Shown piece after piece: positions 32,402-40,633 of a stretch of 64,000 bases of DNA (positions within the stretch are counted from its first letter, which is position 1; the number at the start of each line of letters is the position of its first letter). The notes beneath the pieces are model-generated. The model was not told the DNA's origin, did no database searches, and was given only the letters and a program-made list of their open reading frames with translations. The stretch is from an uncultured Faecalicatena sp. (GTDB taxonomy: Bacteria > Bacillota > Clostridia > Lachnospirales > Lachnospiraceae). The translations under genes were made by a program, and so were the position numbers. The DNA is taken from assembly GCA_948468385.1 (NCBI GenBank), contig CAOKHZ010000013.1:1-64000 (forward strand). The letters run 5' to 3'.

Positions 32402-33947
32402 ATCAGTCAGCAGTTTGAACGGCAAGGCAGAAAAGTCATTTTTTTTGGAACAGATACAAGTATACCGAAGGTTGGTGGAAGTGTTTTGCGAGAGGCATGG
32501 GGCAAGGACGCATGCAGATGTCGTGTCGTCGGAGTTCGTGTCGGAATTAAAAGCGATTGGCGTGATTGCGGATGAGGCGGAGCTGCCAGAGTTAAAGTCG
32601 GTGCTGGGAAAGGAATATGGAAAGTTTGCGGAAGCGGTAAATTTTGTTATCACTCATAAGGCGGAAATCTTCGAGGGGGAAGCACGCCCGGGTGAAGCCG
32701 GCGATTTGCTTGGCAAACTTTATAATTCGAAGAGGAAGGAAATTCAAGAATCGGCGGCCAAGAGGCATGGCCTGACCCTGGTGGATTTTTTTTGCGGTGC
32801 AGGTGGTTTGAGCCTGGGATTCGTGCAAGAAGGCTTTCAGGTCAAGTTGGCCAATGACATTGAGGATGTTTGCATTCAAACGTATAAGTATAATCATCCC
32901 GAACTGCCAACGGACAAGGTGGTCACGGGGGACATACGGGAACTCGTGAAGCATTTGGCGGACTATGTTGATAAAGAAGCATGGGAGGACGTCGACGTGG
33001 TGACGGGCGGTCCGCCTTGTCAGGGGTTTAGCGAGGCGAACCGGCAGCGGGTGATTGACGACCCGCGTAATGAACTATACAAATATTTCGTGCGGGCCGT
33101 GGAAATCATTGCCCCCAAAATCGTTGTCATGGAAAACGTGAAGGGGATGCTTAAGGTGGCCGACCAGGTGGTGGAGGATTATGAATGCCTGCGAATCCAT
33201 AGGGGGGAGAAGGTGTATTCCTACAAGGTAAAATACCAGATTTTGAACTCCTTGGATTTTTCTGTTGCCCAAAGCCGGGAAAGATTGATATACATTGCCG
33301 TGAGAAATGACGTGACGGAAGAAAAGGGCGTGCGGCCGGAGGATGTATTTGAACGGATAAAAGAGACGTGCGAGGGCAATCGGACGTTTGTTTTGATGGA
33401 TGCTTTGCATGACATCAAGCCGCTGGAAGCCCCCAGAATCAAGAATATGAACGAGGTGGACAGTGATACGACGGGGAAGAAGATAGACGTTAATGCTTAT
33501 GCGGAGAATGAAAACGAATATTTGAGGCTGATTAACGGGGAACGGGCCATTCCCTATGTGCTTAACCATAAGGCCAGGTATTTGAGCGACGTGAATTATG
33601 AGATTTATAAGCGGCTTTCGCAGGGAGATGACGCGACGGACGAAAAAATCAAAGACATCATGCCCTATGCCCATCGAAATCATTGTTTTAAGGACAAGTA
33701 TTACAAGCTGATTGCCAACAAGCCGTGCAGGACGATTACCGCGCACCTGAAAATGGACTGCCATTCCCATATACATCCGTACCAGGTACGGGCACTCACG
33801 CCGAGGGAGGCCGCGAGGGTGCAGTCGTTTCCCGACGATTATCTATTTTGGGGGGCGTATTTGAAGACATACATGCAGATTGGCAACGCGGTTCCGACGA
33901 GGATGGCCAGGGGGATTGCACGGGTGATTAAGGAATGTTTGGAGTGA
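32391..33947 (+). CDS. DNA (cytosine-5)-methyltransferase, second of a pair, with N-terminal extension
   Basis: A 518-residue C5 methyltransferase. The first 120 residues are an extra helical domain (FFLEQIQVYRRLVEVFCERHG ... EFVSELKAIGVIADEAEL) before motif I, LVDFFCGAGGLSLGF. Motif IV GGPPCQGFSE has the catalytic C210, followed by VVMENVKGM, QSRERLIYIAV, LTPREAARVQSFPDD and QIGNAVPTRMA. It differs clearly from the first methyltransferase, so the two probably modify different strands or sequences. The gene starts within the end of the first one. A/T content rises sharply just downstream, at the ATPase gene. Confidence 0.95.
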   Translation: MIFKSVSSLNGKAEKSFFLEQIQVYRRLVEVFCERHGARTHADVVSSEFVSELKAIGVIADEAELPELKSVLGKEYGKFAEAVNFVITHKAEIFEGEARPGEAGDLLGKLYNSKRKEIQESAAKRHGLTLVDFFCGAGGLSLGFVQEGFQVKLANDIEDVCIQTYKYNHPELPTDKVVTGDIRELVKHLADYVDKEAWEDVDVVTGGPPCQGFSEANRQRVIDDPRNELYKYFVRAVEIIAPKIVVMENVKGMLKVADQVVEDYECLRIHRGEKVYSYKVKYQILNSLDFSVAQSRERLIYIAVRNDVTEEKGVRPEDVFERIKETCEGNRTFVLMDALHDIKPLEAPRIKNMNEVDSDTTGKKIDVNAYAENENEYLRLINGERAIPYVLNHKARYLSDVNYEIYKRLSQGDDATDEKIKDIMPYAHRNHCFKDKYYKLIANKPCRTITAHLKMDCHSHIHPYQVRALTPREAARVQSFPDDYLFWGAYLKTYMQIGNAVPTRMARGIARVIKECLE

Positions 33948-33959
33948 GGGGGATGATAG

Positions 33960-33988
33960 GTGACTTGTTGGTTTAGGTATAGTATAAA
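33960..33988 (+). promoter_or_regulatory. Candidate internal promoter before the ATPase gene
   Basis: GTGACT (33960-33965), a 17-base spacer and TATAAA (33983-33988) lie between the second methyltransferase and the ATPase gene. The next bases, AGAAGGCGAGG (33989-33999), serve as ribosome-binding site and recur before the gene at 35983. Confidence 0.5.
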
Positions 33989-34006
33989 AGAAGGCGAGGT
34001 GCGAAT

Positions 34007-35335
34007 ATGAATAAAGAATGGGTGTTACATGTCGAGAATTTTGCAAAAATAAAAACGGCAGATGTCAAAATAGCGCCATTAATATGCTTCGTTGGTGAAA
34101 ATAATAGTGGAAAGAGTTATCTCATGAGCCTATTGTGGGGGGTTTTGACGCTGGGGAAGGAGATCTTTCCGAAATTTCCGTCCGAGGCGAAATCCTATAA
34201 AAAATGTGAAAAGTGGTTGAGTGAGAATATAAATAAAAATACGGAGTTGTCCAGTGAAATCATTACAAACTATATTTCGTGGTTTAACGAGCTTTTGGCA
34301 AATAATAAAAAAGAACTTTTGAATAAAATTTTCAATTATGATGTTGATGCTGAAAGAATTGAAATTTTAAGTTATCGTCGCAAGAAAAAATTTGAAATTT
34401 GTTGGGAAGAGGTGGCCGAACGCTATTCCGTGACGGAAACGTATGTGAAATTTCCCAAGCAGGAAATCTATAGTCGGGAACAACTTCTTAGAATGAATGC
34501 CTATATTTGCTGGAACATTTTGATGGAGGGAATTGCTGAACCGCTTTATACGCCGATTGTAAAAGGAAGACGGATGGGAGAACCGGTGTATTTGCCTGCT
34601 TCGCGCACTGGTTTTATGCTGACATATCCACAATTAATTGAAAATTCTTTACAAGTTAGTTTTGCACCGGCATCAAGGGAAAATGCCAGCGCGCTTACAC
34701 TGCCTTATGTTGATTTTCTTCAACTAATTACGAAGTTTGAGACGAGGGGGAAATTGAGTAAGTGGAAAAAGGAAGTGGTTCAATATATGGAAGAAGAGAT
34801 GACGAAAGGAAGCGTGTCCATAAAGAAAGACATGATTCCTATCATCAAGTACCAACCAAGCGGGATGGAAAAAGAGATTCCGCTGCATGTGGCTTCTTCC
34901 ATTGTTGCGGAAATATCGCCATTGTTATTGTTGCTTAAGTCAGATATTAATTTCAAAACACTAATCATTGAAGAACCGGAGGCACATTTGCATCCAGAGT
35001 TGCAACAGAAAATGGCGAGGTTGATGATTAACCTGGTCAAATATGGAATCCCGGTATGGATTACGACCCACAGTGACACGATTCTTCAGCATATAAATAA
35101 TATGCTGAAGTTGAAAAGACATGGAAATGCGGTTGAATTAATGAAAGAATATGGATATTCAAAAGTGGACTTACTGGATCCCGATGAAGTATCCATGTAT
35201 CAATTTATGCCCTGCAAAGCAGGAAAGTCGCAATTGGAGCAATTGGGATCTACGAAATATGGATTTGTCGTACCGACTTTTAATGACGCATTGGAAAACA
35301 TTGTAAGGGAAGTGTATGCGTTTCAGGAGGACTGA
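34007..35335 (+). CDS. AAA/ABC-type ATPase of the OLD/AAA_21 class, embedded in the RM operon
   Basis: A 442-residue ATPase. Walker A GENNSGKSYL is at residues 30-39, with a long helical insertion (about 55-250) and then Walker B LIIEEPEAHLHPELQ near residue 319, followed by ITTHSDTILQHINN. This is the pattern of ABC-like ATPases such as OLD, RecF-like and several anti-phage proteins. It lacks the TOPRIM nuclease of OLD; a nuclease-like protein is encoded two bases downstream instead. The DNA is visibly A/T-richer than the flanking methyltransferase and McrB genes. I infer a sensor or motor that licenses the adjacent effector, inserted into a LlaJI-like operon. Confidence 0.85.
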   Translation: MNKEWVLHVENFAKIKTADVKIAPLICFVGENNSGKSYLMSLLWGVLTLGKEIFPKFPSEAKSYKKCEKWLSENINKNTELSSEIITNYISWFNELLANNKKELLNKIFNYDVDAERIEILSYRRKKKFEICWEEVAERYSVTETYVKFPKQEIYSREQLLRMNAYICWNILMEGIAEPLYTPIVKGRRMGEPVYLPASRTGFMLTYPQLIENSLQVSFAPASRENASALTLPYVDFLQLITKFETRGKLSKWKKEVVQYMEEEMTKGSVSIKKDMIPIIKYQPSGMEKEIPLHVASSIVAEISPLLLLLKSDINFKTLIIEEPEAHLHPELQQKMARLMINLVKYGIPVWITTHSDTILQHINNMLKLKRHGNAVELMKEYGYSKVDLLDPDEVSMYQFMPCKAGKSQLEQLGSTKYGFVVPTFNDALENIVREVYAFQED

Positions 35336-35337
35336 TA

Positions 35338-35964
35338 ATGTACAGTAAGAGAATCCAGTATGCAATAGATCATTTTATCATGGAGCAATATTTTCTGCCG
35401 ATGAGCAGGCAATATCATTTGCGGGAGGAAAGGGAGTCGGGTAAAAGTGACCTGAACGTGACCATTGAAAATGAGAATCTTTGCATTTATGATTTCGACG
35501 ACAAGAAAAGGTGTGGCTTTCTCAGACCGGACAAAAAGTTTGGCATGCAAAAAAGCGTTGACCATATTCTGTTTGAAAAATGGTCGGACGATTGGAGGTT
35601 GCATCTGATAGAAATGAAAAGTGGAGTCGGGTGTAAGACGTGGCAAGAATCTATCAAGCCAAAAGTTCGGACAAGCTATTTTACGGCGTTGGCGATAGCG
35701 AGTTTTTTGGGAATTCGGATTTCTGAAGTGATAGCTTATACCACGTATGAGGAAGAGCGATTTGGCGATATCAATAATGGTACGAATCCAAGGATGATGA
35801 TGCCATCTTTAGGTCGGCCTGCGAGGAATCCTGTTACGGATGAATGGGAAAAGAATCAGATGTTTTTGAATGTGGGTGAGGAAATGAGGATTCCGCACAA
35901 GAGAATACGGATGGTAAAGAATGGTATGACGGGCGTGTTGGAGGGGGCGTTGGTAATAGAGTGA
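35338..35964 (+). CDS. PD-(D/E)XK nuclease-like partner of the ATPase
   Basis: A 208-residue protein two bases after the ATPase stop. The segment VDHILFEKWSDDWRLHLIEMKSGVG places D75, E92 and K94 in the D...E-x-K arrangement of the restriction-endonuclease fold. Downstream, KVRTSYFTALAIASFLGI forms the helix expected after the core strand, and a basic IPHKRIRMVK lies near the end. I do not recognise a named family. Two-gene pairs of an ABC-like ATPase and a small nuclease (for example Septu or Gabija, with different effectors) act against phage, so an abortive or DNA-degrading effector is plausible. The nuclease call is inferred from one motif. Confidence 0.6.
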   Translation: MYSKRIQYAIDHFIMEQYFLPMSRQYHLREERESGKSDLNVTIENENLCIYDFDDKKRCGFLRPDKKFGMQKSVDHILFEKWSDDWRLHLIEMKSGVGCKTWQESIKPKVRTSYFTALAIASFLGIRISEVIAYTTYEEERFGDINNGTNPRMMMPSLGRPARNPVTDEWEKNQMFLNVGEEMRIPHKRIRMVKNGMTGVLEGALVIE

Positions 35965-35982
35965 TAGAAGGCGAGGGCTTAC

Positions 35983-36609
35983 ATGAAGGTCGTACAAGTG
36001 ATAAAGAAATTGAACAATACCGAGTTGGGGAAGGGCGGTACGCATGACTCCTATGTTTTAGTTCCCAGCGAATTGGACATTACGGATTTGTTCGTGAAGC
36101 TGAACGAACCGGTCACGTTTGTTGACAAAAGCACGGCGGAGGAAGTGGTCGTTCGAAGCACGTATGGCCGGGAAAAGCGGATCGTCGGTCTGGGCCAGTA
36201 TTATCGAAGCCATGACTTGTCCGCCGGGGATGAAATCTTGTTTGAGCGGCGGGTAGTTGGGAAAAGGGCGAGACATTTTATCAGTGTGAAAAAGAATGAA
36301 GATGTATTGGCGTTTCAGAAATCAAAAAATGGTTTTGAGATATTGACGCCGGAGCGGATTTCCAGGTTTCAAAATATTGTGACGGATTCGGGCGAGAGCC
36401 TGGAAATTCGTTTTCTCAATACAAAAAAGAAACGGAACGATTCACCGGAGGCAACATCATTTTATGACATAATCGTGTCGGGGAAAAGCCTTATGGGTTC
36501 TTTTTCCGGAAATAGTTTGGGGGAAATCGTCGTACAGAACCATAAAATCGTGGTAACGCCCTTTTATGGTTGGAAAAAATATGTATTCGGGACGGAGGAA
36601 GATACATGA
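35983..36609 (+). CDS. Candidate sequence-recognition subunit of the LlaJI-like system
   Basis: A 208-residue protein without enzyme motifs. Its first 110 residues (NNTELGKGGTHDSYVLVP, then GLGQYYRSHDLSAGDEILFERR) look beta-rich and recall B3-like DNA-binding modules of EcoRII, BfiI and the N-terminal domain of LlaJI.R1, as far as I can judge by eye. In LlaJI that module is fused to the McrB-type NTPase; here a stand-alone gene overlaps the NTPase gene by four bases (ATGA). I infer a split specificity subunit. The leader AGAAGGCGAGG (35966-35976) is the same 11 bases found before the ATPase gene. Confidence 0.5.
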   Translation: MKVVQVIKKLNNTELGKGGTHDSYVLVPSELDITDLFVKLNEPVTFVDKSTAEEVVVRSTYGREKRIVGLGQYYRSHDLSAGDEILFERRVVGKRARHFISVKKNEDVLAFQKSKNGFEILTPERISRFQNIVTDSGESLEIRFLNTKKKRNDSPEATSFYDIIVSGKSLMGSFSGNSLGEIVVQNHKIVVTPFYGWKKYVFGTEEDT

Positions 36610-38009
36610 AAAGTGACGAGGGGAAAAACTATATTATGTCAATAGACTCGTTTGTCGATACGTTTTCGGTGCTGGACGAGTCCCAGACGATTTCTTTTTC
36701 CATGGAGATGCAAAAGAAGGAGAAAGGTCTTTGGGAATCGTATTTTTCTGCCCTCTGGGAGGGGGATCGCGTGCTCGTGTACCGAAGGAAACCGTGCGCG
36801 GGGATTCATGTCGTGCTTGAAGTCATGGGGGTTAGCGGGAAGCAGATTAAGTTCCAGAAGAAGCTGGGAGTGGCGAAGGGATATGAAATAACCGCCAAGG
36901 ACGAGGAAGAAATCGACGGGGACTTTGAAAAAGACGTGCTGGTAGAGATTACGGATGCTGTTTACGAGAAAATTTGCCGGGCGTTGATTGAGGAGTTTGT
37001 GAAAAGCGATTTGGAGACGGAAGAGACGGCGGACGCGAAAGGACAAGAGGAGAAGGCGGGGCAAACGCCGTGGGAGACGATACCACGGGTCACGGGGGCG
37101 GAAAACGTGCTTCTCTACGGCGTGCCGGGCGCGGGCAAGAGCCATGAGATTCGGACGAATTATTGTGATGACTCCACAAAAATGGAACGGGTCGTGTTTC
37201 ATCCGGATTACACGTATTCGGATTTCGTGGGGCAGATTTTGCCAAAGGTGAGGGACGGACAGCTGAAGTACGTCTTCACGCCGGGACCGTTTACCCGAAT
37301 GCTGAAAAAGGCGTGGGAGAATCCGGGGGAGGAACATTATCTGATTATCGAGGAAATCAATCGGGGCAACGCCCCGGCCATTTTCGGGGAAATCTTTCAA
37401 TTGCTCGACAGAAAGACGGAGGACGATGGCAAGTATGATGAGTCTGAATTCGGCGAGAGCGAGTATGGGATTTCTAACGAGGAGGTGGCGGGCATCGTGT
37501 ACGGGGACGGGCGGCGGGAGGTTCGCATTCCGTCCAACATGTGGGTTCTGGCCACGATGAATACTGCGGATCAGAACGTGTTCACGATGGACACGGCATT
37601 TTGGCGCAGGTGGAACATGCGCCATATTAAGAATGACGTGCACGCGGCTTTGCATGCGGGTGAGAGAATCGAGGGCTCCGAAGTGACCTGGGGCAATTTC
37701 GCGACAGTGATTAACGACATGATATTGGAATTGGGTGCCGACGTGGGCGGCTTCGAGGACAAGAGGCTGGGGGCGTATTTCGTTAGGAAGAGAGAACTTT
37801 TGGAAGACAAATTCCCGGAAAAAGTATTGAAATATTTGTGGGAGGACGCTTTCAAGATGGAGCGCGAGGCGGTGTTTGACGAAAAATTCAAGTCATTGGA
37901 CCAGGTGATCGAGGCGTTTGAGGATGTCGTATGGGACGTGTCGGATGCGTCGCGGGACGCGCTGGAAGCGGTGCTGCGACCGGAGGTTTACCGGAAAATG
38001 AGGGGATGA
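36606..38009 (+). CDS. McrB-type AAA+ NTPase (LlaJI.R1-like restriction subunit)
   Basis: A 467-residue motor protein. Walker A GVPGAGKSH is at 172-180, followed by VVFHPDYTYSDFVGQILPKV, Walker B LIIEEINRGNAPAIFGEIFQLLDR near 245 and the sensor MNTADQNVFTMDTAFWRRW. These are the hallmarks of McrB family NTPases, which hydrolyse GTP and translocate on DNA to activate the McrC nuclease. The first 130 residues (ESYFSALWEGDRVLVYRRKPCAGIHVVLEVMG) resemble EVE/PUA-like modules that can read modified bases. An acidic linker (138-160) joins the domains. The ATG at 36606 has GGAGG upstream and overlaps the previous gene by four bases. Confidence 0.92.
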   Translation: MKSDEGKNYIMSIDSFVDTFSVLDESQTISFSMEMQKKEKGLWESYFSALWEGDRVLVYRRKPCAGIHVVLEVMGVSGKQIKFQKKLGVAKGYEITAKDEEEIDGDFEKDVLVEITDAVYEKICRALIEEFVKSDLETEETADAKGQEEKAGQTPWETIPRVTGAENVLLYGVPGAGKSHEIRTNYCDDSTKMERVVFHPDYTYSDFVGQILPKVRDGQLKYVFTPGPFTRMLKKAWENPGEEHYLIIEEINRGNAPAIFGEIFQLLDRKTEDDGKYDESEFGESEYGISNEEVAGIVYGDGRREVRIPSNMWVLATMNTADQNVFTMDTAFWRRWNMRHIKNDVHAALHAGERIEGSEVTWGNFATVINDMILELGADVGGFEDKRLGAYFVRKRELLEDKFPEKVLKYLWEDAFKMEREAVFDEKFKSLDQVIEAFEDVVWDVSDASRDALEAVLRPEVYRKMRG

Positions 38010-38034
38010 CGCGGGAAGGAATGCGGCGTAGGGC

Positions 38035-39372
38035 ATGGAGCGTCCGTTCGCAAGGGACGTGTTGGAGGAAGGACGTTTGGAGAGACATGGAATCAGGGAA
38101 AAATGCAGGGTAAACACGAATCGGGACTCGGACATGTTTGTCGGCATCATGTGCGAGCATGGTGACATCAGCGTGAATTTTCCCCTTGGTTTTCGCATTT
38201 CCGAGGATGAGAGGGGCTTGCGAAAAGACATTCTGTTGTTGATTCGTACGATTCAATCGACGACGGCCCGTAGGGATTCGCAAGTTTTGAAGCCGGGGCA
38301 GACATATGACCAGACGGCGTTTCCCATTCAGGCCTATATGCATGTGATTTCGGATTATTATGCCAGAGGCTATTATAAGGAGCAGGAAACGAGGCATGCC
38401 GTGGCCGGTCGGGGAAAGATTGACTGGAACCGGACGATAAAGACGCAAAAAGTATATGTAAGCGGTGCCGAAAGTAATTCCAGGCCGGGGTGTTTTGTAG
38501 ACGAAGACAGTGTGAAATTTGGAGAGACGCGTGGAAAAGGGACGTTACAGGCGGCGTTTTACTTGGATTTTGTGATGCGAAAAAGCGCGATAAAGGAGAA
38601 TGAGTTGATTACGCTCATACACAAATATTGCGTGTATGAAAGTTTTGAGAAAATAGGGTGGCTGTATGCAAACGGCATGCCCGCAAAGCCGGGAATCAAG
38701 TATAATGAAACGTTGTTCAAGAGAGTCGTCCGTGACAAGTTGCGAAATACGTTCAATGATAGGAATCGGGCATTGTTTCGCAGCATGCTGGCAATCCTTG
38801 AATATGAGGGGAATTCGGACGGCGGCAGGGATTACCGTTATGGGACGTGGCGTTTTGAGTACGTTTGGGAGGCGTTGATTGACCGGGTGTACGGAATCGA
38901 AGAGAAGTCAGTGTATTTCCCGAAGACGAGGTGGAAAATCAAAAATACGGAATACGCCAACTCCCATCTGGAGCCGGACACGATTATGATTTGTTTCGGA
39001 GCCGTGTACATTTTGGATGCCAAGTATTATAAGTATGGGGCGACGAGGCGACCTTTGGATCTTCCGCAGTCGGCATCCATCAACAAACAGATTACTTATG
39101 GGGAATATGTGGCCACGCAGGAAAAATTCAAGGAACTTCACGGGGAAGGGTTCAAGGTATATAATGCTTTTCTGATGCCGTTTGCAGCGGAGGATGAAAC
39201 GTGCCCGGTGGTAAAAATCGGCGAGGCTCATGCGGACTGGAAAAGCGGCAATCATACTTACGAGACCGTGCATGGCATATTGGTCGACGTAAAGCACCTG
39301 ATGAAAATCGGAACGAGAGAGGACGAGGAGGAAATCGAGAGGTTGGCGGGGATGATAAATGGGGAAAGGTAA
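38035..39372 (+). CDS. McrC/LlaJI-family restriction endonuclease subunit
   Basis: A 445-residue nuclease subunit. The C-terminal domain contains LEPDTIMICFGAVYILDAKYYKYG, giving D315 and D328-A-K330 of the PD-(D/E)XK core, the hallmark of LlaJI.R2/McrC nucleases. The N-terminal region (FVGIMCEHGDISVNFPLGFRISED) is the part that contacts the McrB ring in this family. The start is uncertain: ATG 38035 is the most upstream possible, since an in-frame stop lies at 38029, but ATG 38134 is also possible. With the McrB-like protein and two methyltransferases it completes a four-part LlaJI/BsuMI-type restriction-modification system. Confidence 0.88.
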   Translation: MERPFARDVLEEGRLERHGIREKCRVNTNRDSDMFVGIMCEHGDISVNFPLGFRISEDERGLRKDILLLIRTIQSTTARRDSQVLKPGQTYDQTAFPIQAYMHVISDYYARGYYKEQETRHAVAGRGKIDWNRTIKTQKVYVSGAESNSRPGCFVDEDSVKFGETRGKGTLQAAFYLDFVMRKSAIKENELITLIHKYCVYESFEKIGWLYANGMPAKPGIKYNETLFKRVVRDKLRNTFNDRNRALFRSMLAILEYEGNSDGGRDYRYGTWRFEYVWEALIDRVYGIEEKSVYFPKTRWKIKNTEYANSHLEPDTIMICFGAVYILDAKYYKYGATRRPLDLPQSASINKQITYGEYVATQEKFKELHGEGFKVYNAFLMPFAAEDETCPVVKIGEAHADWKSGNHTYETVHGILVDVKHLMKIGTREDEEEIERLAGMINGER

Positions 39373-39421
39373 GGCGTAAAAGAAGTTTTGAAGAAATATG
39401 AAATAGAAAGTGGGTGAAGCT

Positions 39422-40390
39422 ATGGAAGCGGAACAAGAATACTATATAAGATTAATTGAACGCTTACGACTTTTACCAGAAGAAAATGAATGGTTGGAAT
39501 ACAAAGTGAATAATTATGAGCCGGAATTGATTGGAGAGTATATTTCGGCATTAAGCAATTCGGCGGCTATTTGTGATAAAGAGAAAGCATATATCTTGTG
39601 GGGAATTGATGACAAGACACATGAGATTAAGGGGACGACTTTCGCACCTAAGAAAGTTAAAAAAGGAAACGAGGAAATAGAAAATTGGCTGGCTGGAGGA
39701 CTGAAGCCAAGGGTGGATTTTAAATTTATTGAAGTTGAAACAGATAGAGGAAAAGTTGTTATTATGGAGATTCTGGCAGCGGTCAATAGCCCTATTAGCT
39801 TTAAGGGGACAGAATATATTCGTGTTGGCTCATACAAAAAGAAGTTAAAGGATTTTCCAGAAAAGGAACGAAAATTATGGCTTTCTTTTGAGCAAAAACC
39901 GTTTGAATTACGTTCTGCAATAGAAAATGTCACTGCTGCCAAGGTGACGGAACTTTTGGATTGTGCGTCTTATTATACTTTGATGAAACTACCATTGCCA
40001 AGTAATCGGGACGCAATTATCCACAATATGATGGATGAGCAGTTCATCAAGGAAATGGATAATGGAAATTACGCCATTACAAACATGGGAGCATTGCTAT
40101 TGGCAAAAGATTTGAACGCCTTTACACATTTGAAGAGGAAAGCAATTCGAGTAATCAGATATAAAGGAAACGGACGGACAAATGCAATCCGGGAACAAAT
40201 ATTTACAAAGGGATATGCTATTCAGTTTGATGATATTACAGATTATATTATGACATTGATCCCGCAGGAGGAAAAGAATAAAGCGATTGTTTCTAGAATC
40301 ATCAAAGATACAAGGGAAGCAGGATATATAAAATTATCAGACGAAAATGCTTCTCCCAAAATGAGAAGGTATGTTCCATATTGGGCATGA
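39422..40390 (+). pseudogene. AlbA_2 (Schlafen-like) ATP-binding protein with in-frame internal deletion
   Basis: A 322-residue remnant of the large family of AlbA_2-domain proteins (usually 450-550 residues). The N-terminal domain is intact: ENEWLEYKVNNYEPELIGEYISALSNSAA, AYILWGIDDKTHEIKGT, VIMEILAAVNSPISFKG and EYIRVGSYKKKLKDFPEKE. The middle helices are present too. After FDDITDYIMTLIPQ the protein jumps directly to the family's end, KAIVSRIIKDTREAGYIKL and RRYVPYWA. The 150 or so residues that normally form the GHKL-like ATPase part are missing without loss of frame. It may be inactive or may retain nucleic-acid binding through AlbA_2. It follows the restriction genes. Confidence 0.7.
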
Positions 40391-40512
40391 TTTTAGTTGA
40401 TGGGTAGTAGATTTAAATTTATTATTTGATGGCGATAAGCTATATGGAATCTCATGTAATGCAACATTTAAGCGAGATTCTGGTTTGAAGATTTTAGTTG
40501 ACGGGTAGTTGA
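40389..40512 (+). repeat. Pair of 23-bp direct repeats in an intergenic gap
   Basis: GATTTTAGTTGATGGGTAGTAG (40389-40411) recurs with two changes at 40490-40512. The 101-base period spans the gap between the AlbA_2 remnant and the asparagine-synthetase-like gene. No gene lies in this gap. Confidence 0.7.
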
Positions 40513-40633
40513 TAGTATGGATTGGAAGCGGGAGATGACGAGAATATCATAGAAAACGTATGGGTTAAAAAGGTCAATGAATTTTGGCGTTGAATAAATG
40601 CTTACTGGCAAATATAGAAAGGAGACGACACAA

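Noticed and set aside
34007-35335. Considered as a full OLD-family nuclease
   Set aside because: The protein ends shortly after the ATPase core and has no TOPRIM domain; the nuclease-like function is in the next gene.
36639-37655. Minus-strand open frame opposite the McrB gene
   Set aside because: Composition is Arg/His/Pro-rich without any domain; McrB motifs on the plus strand explain the sequence.
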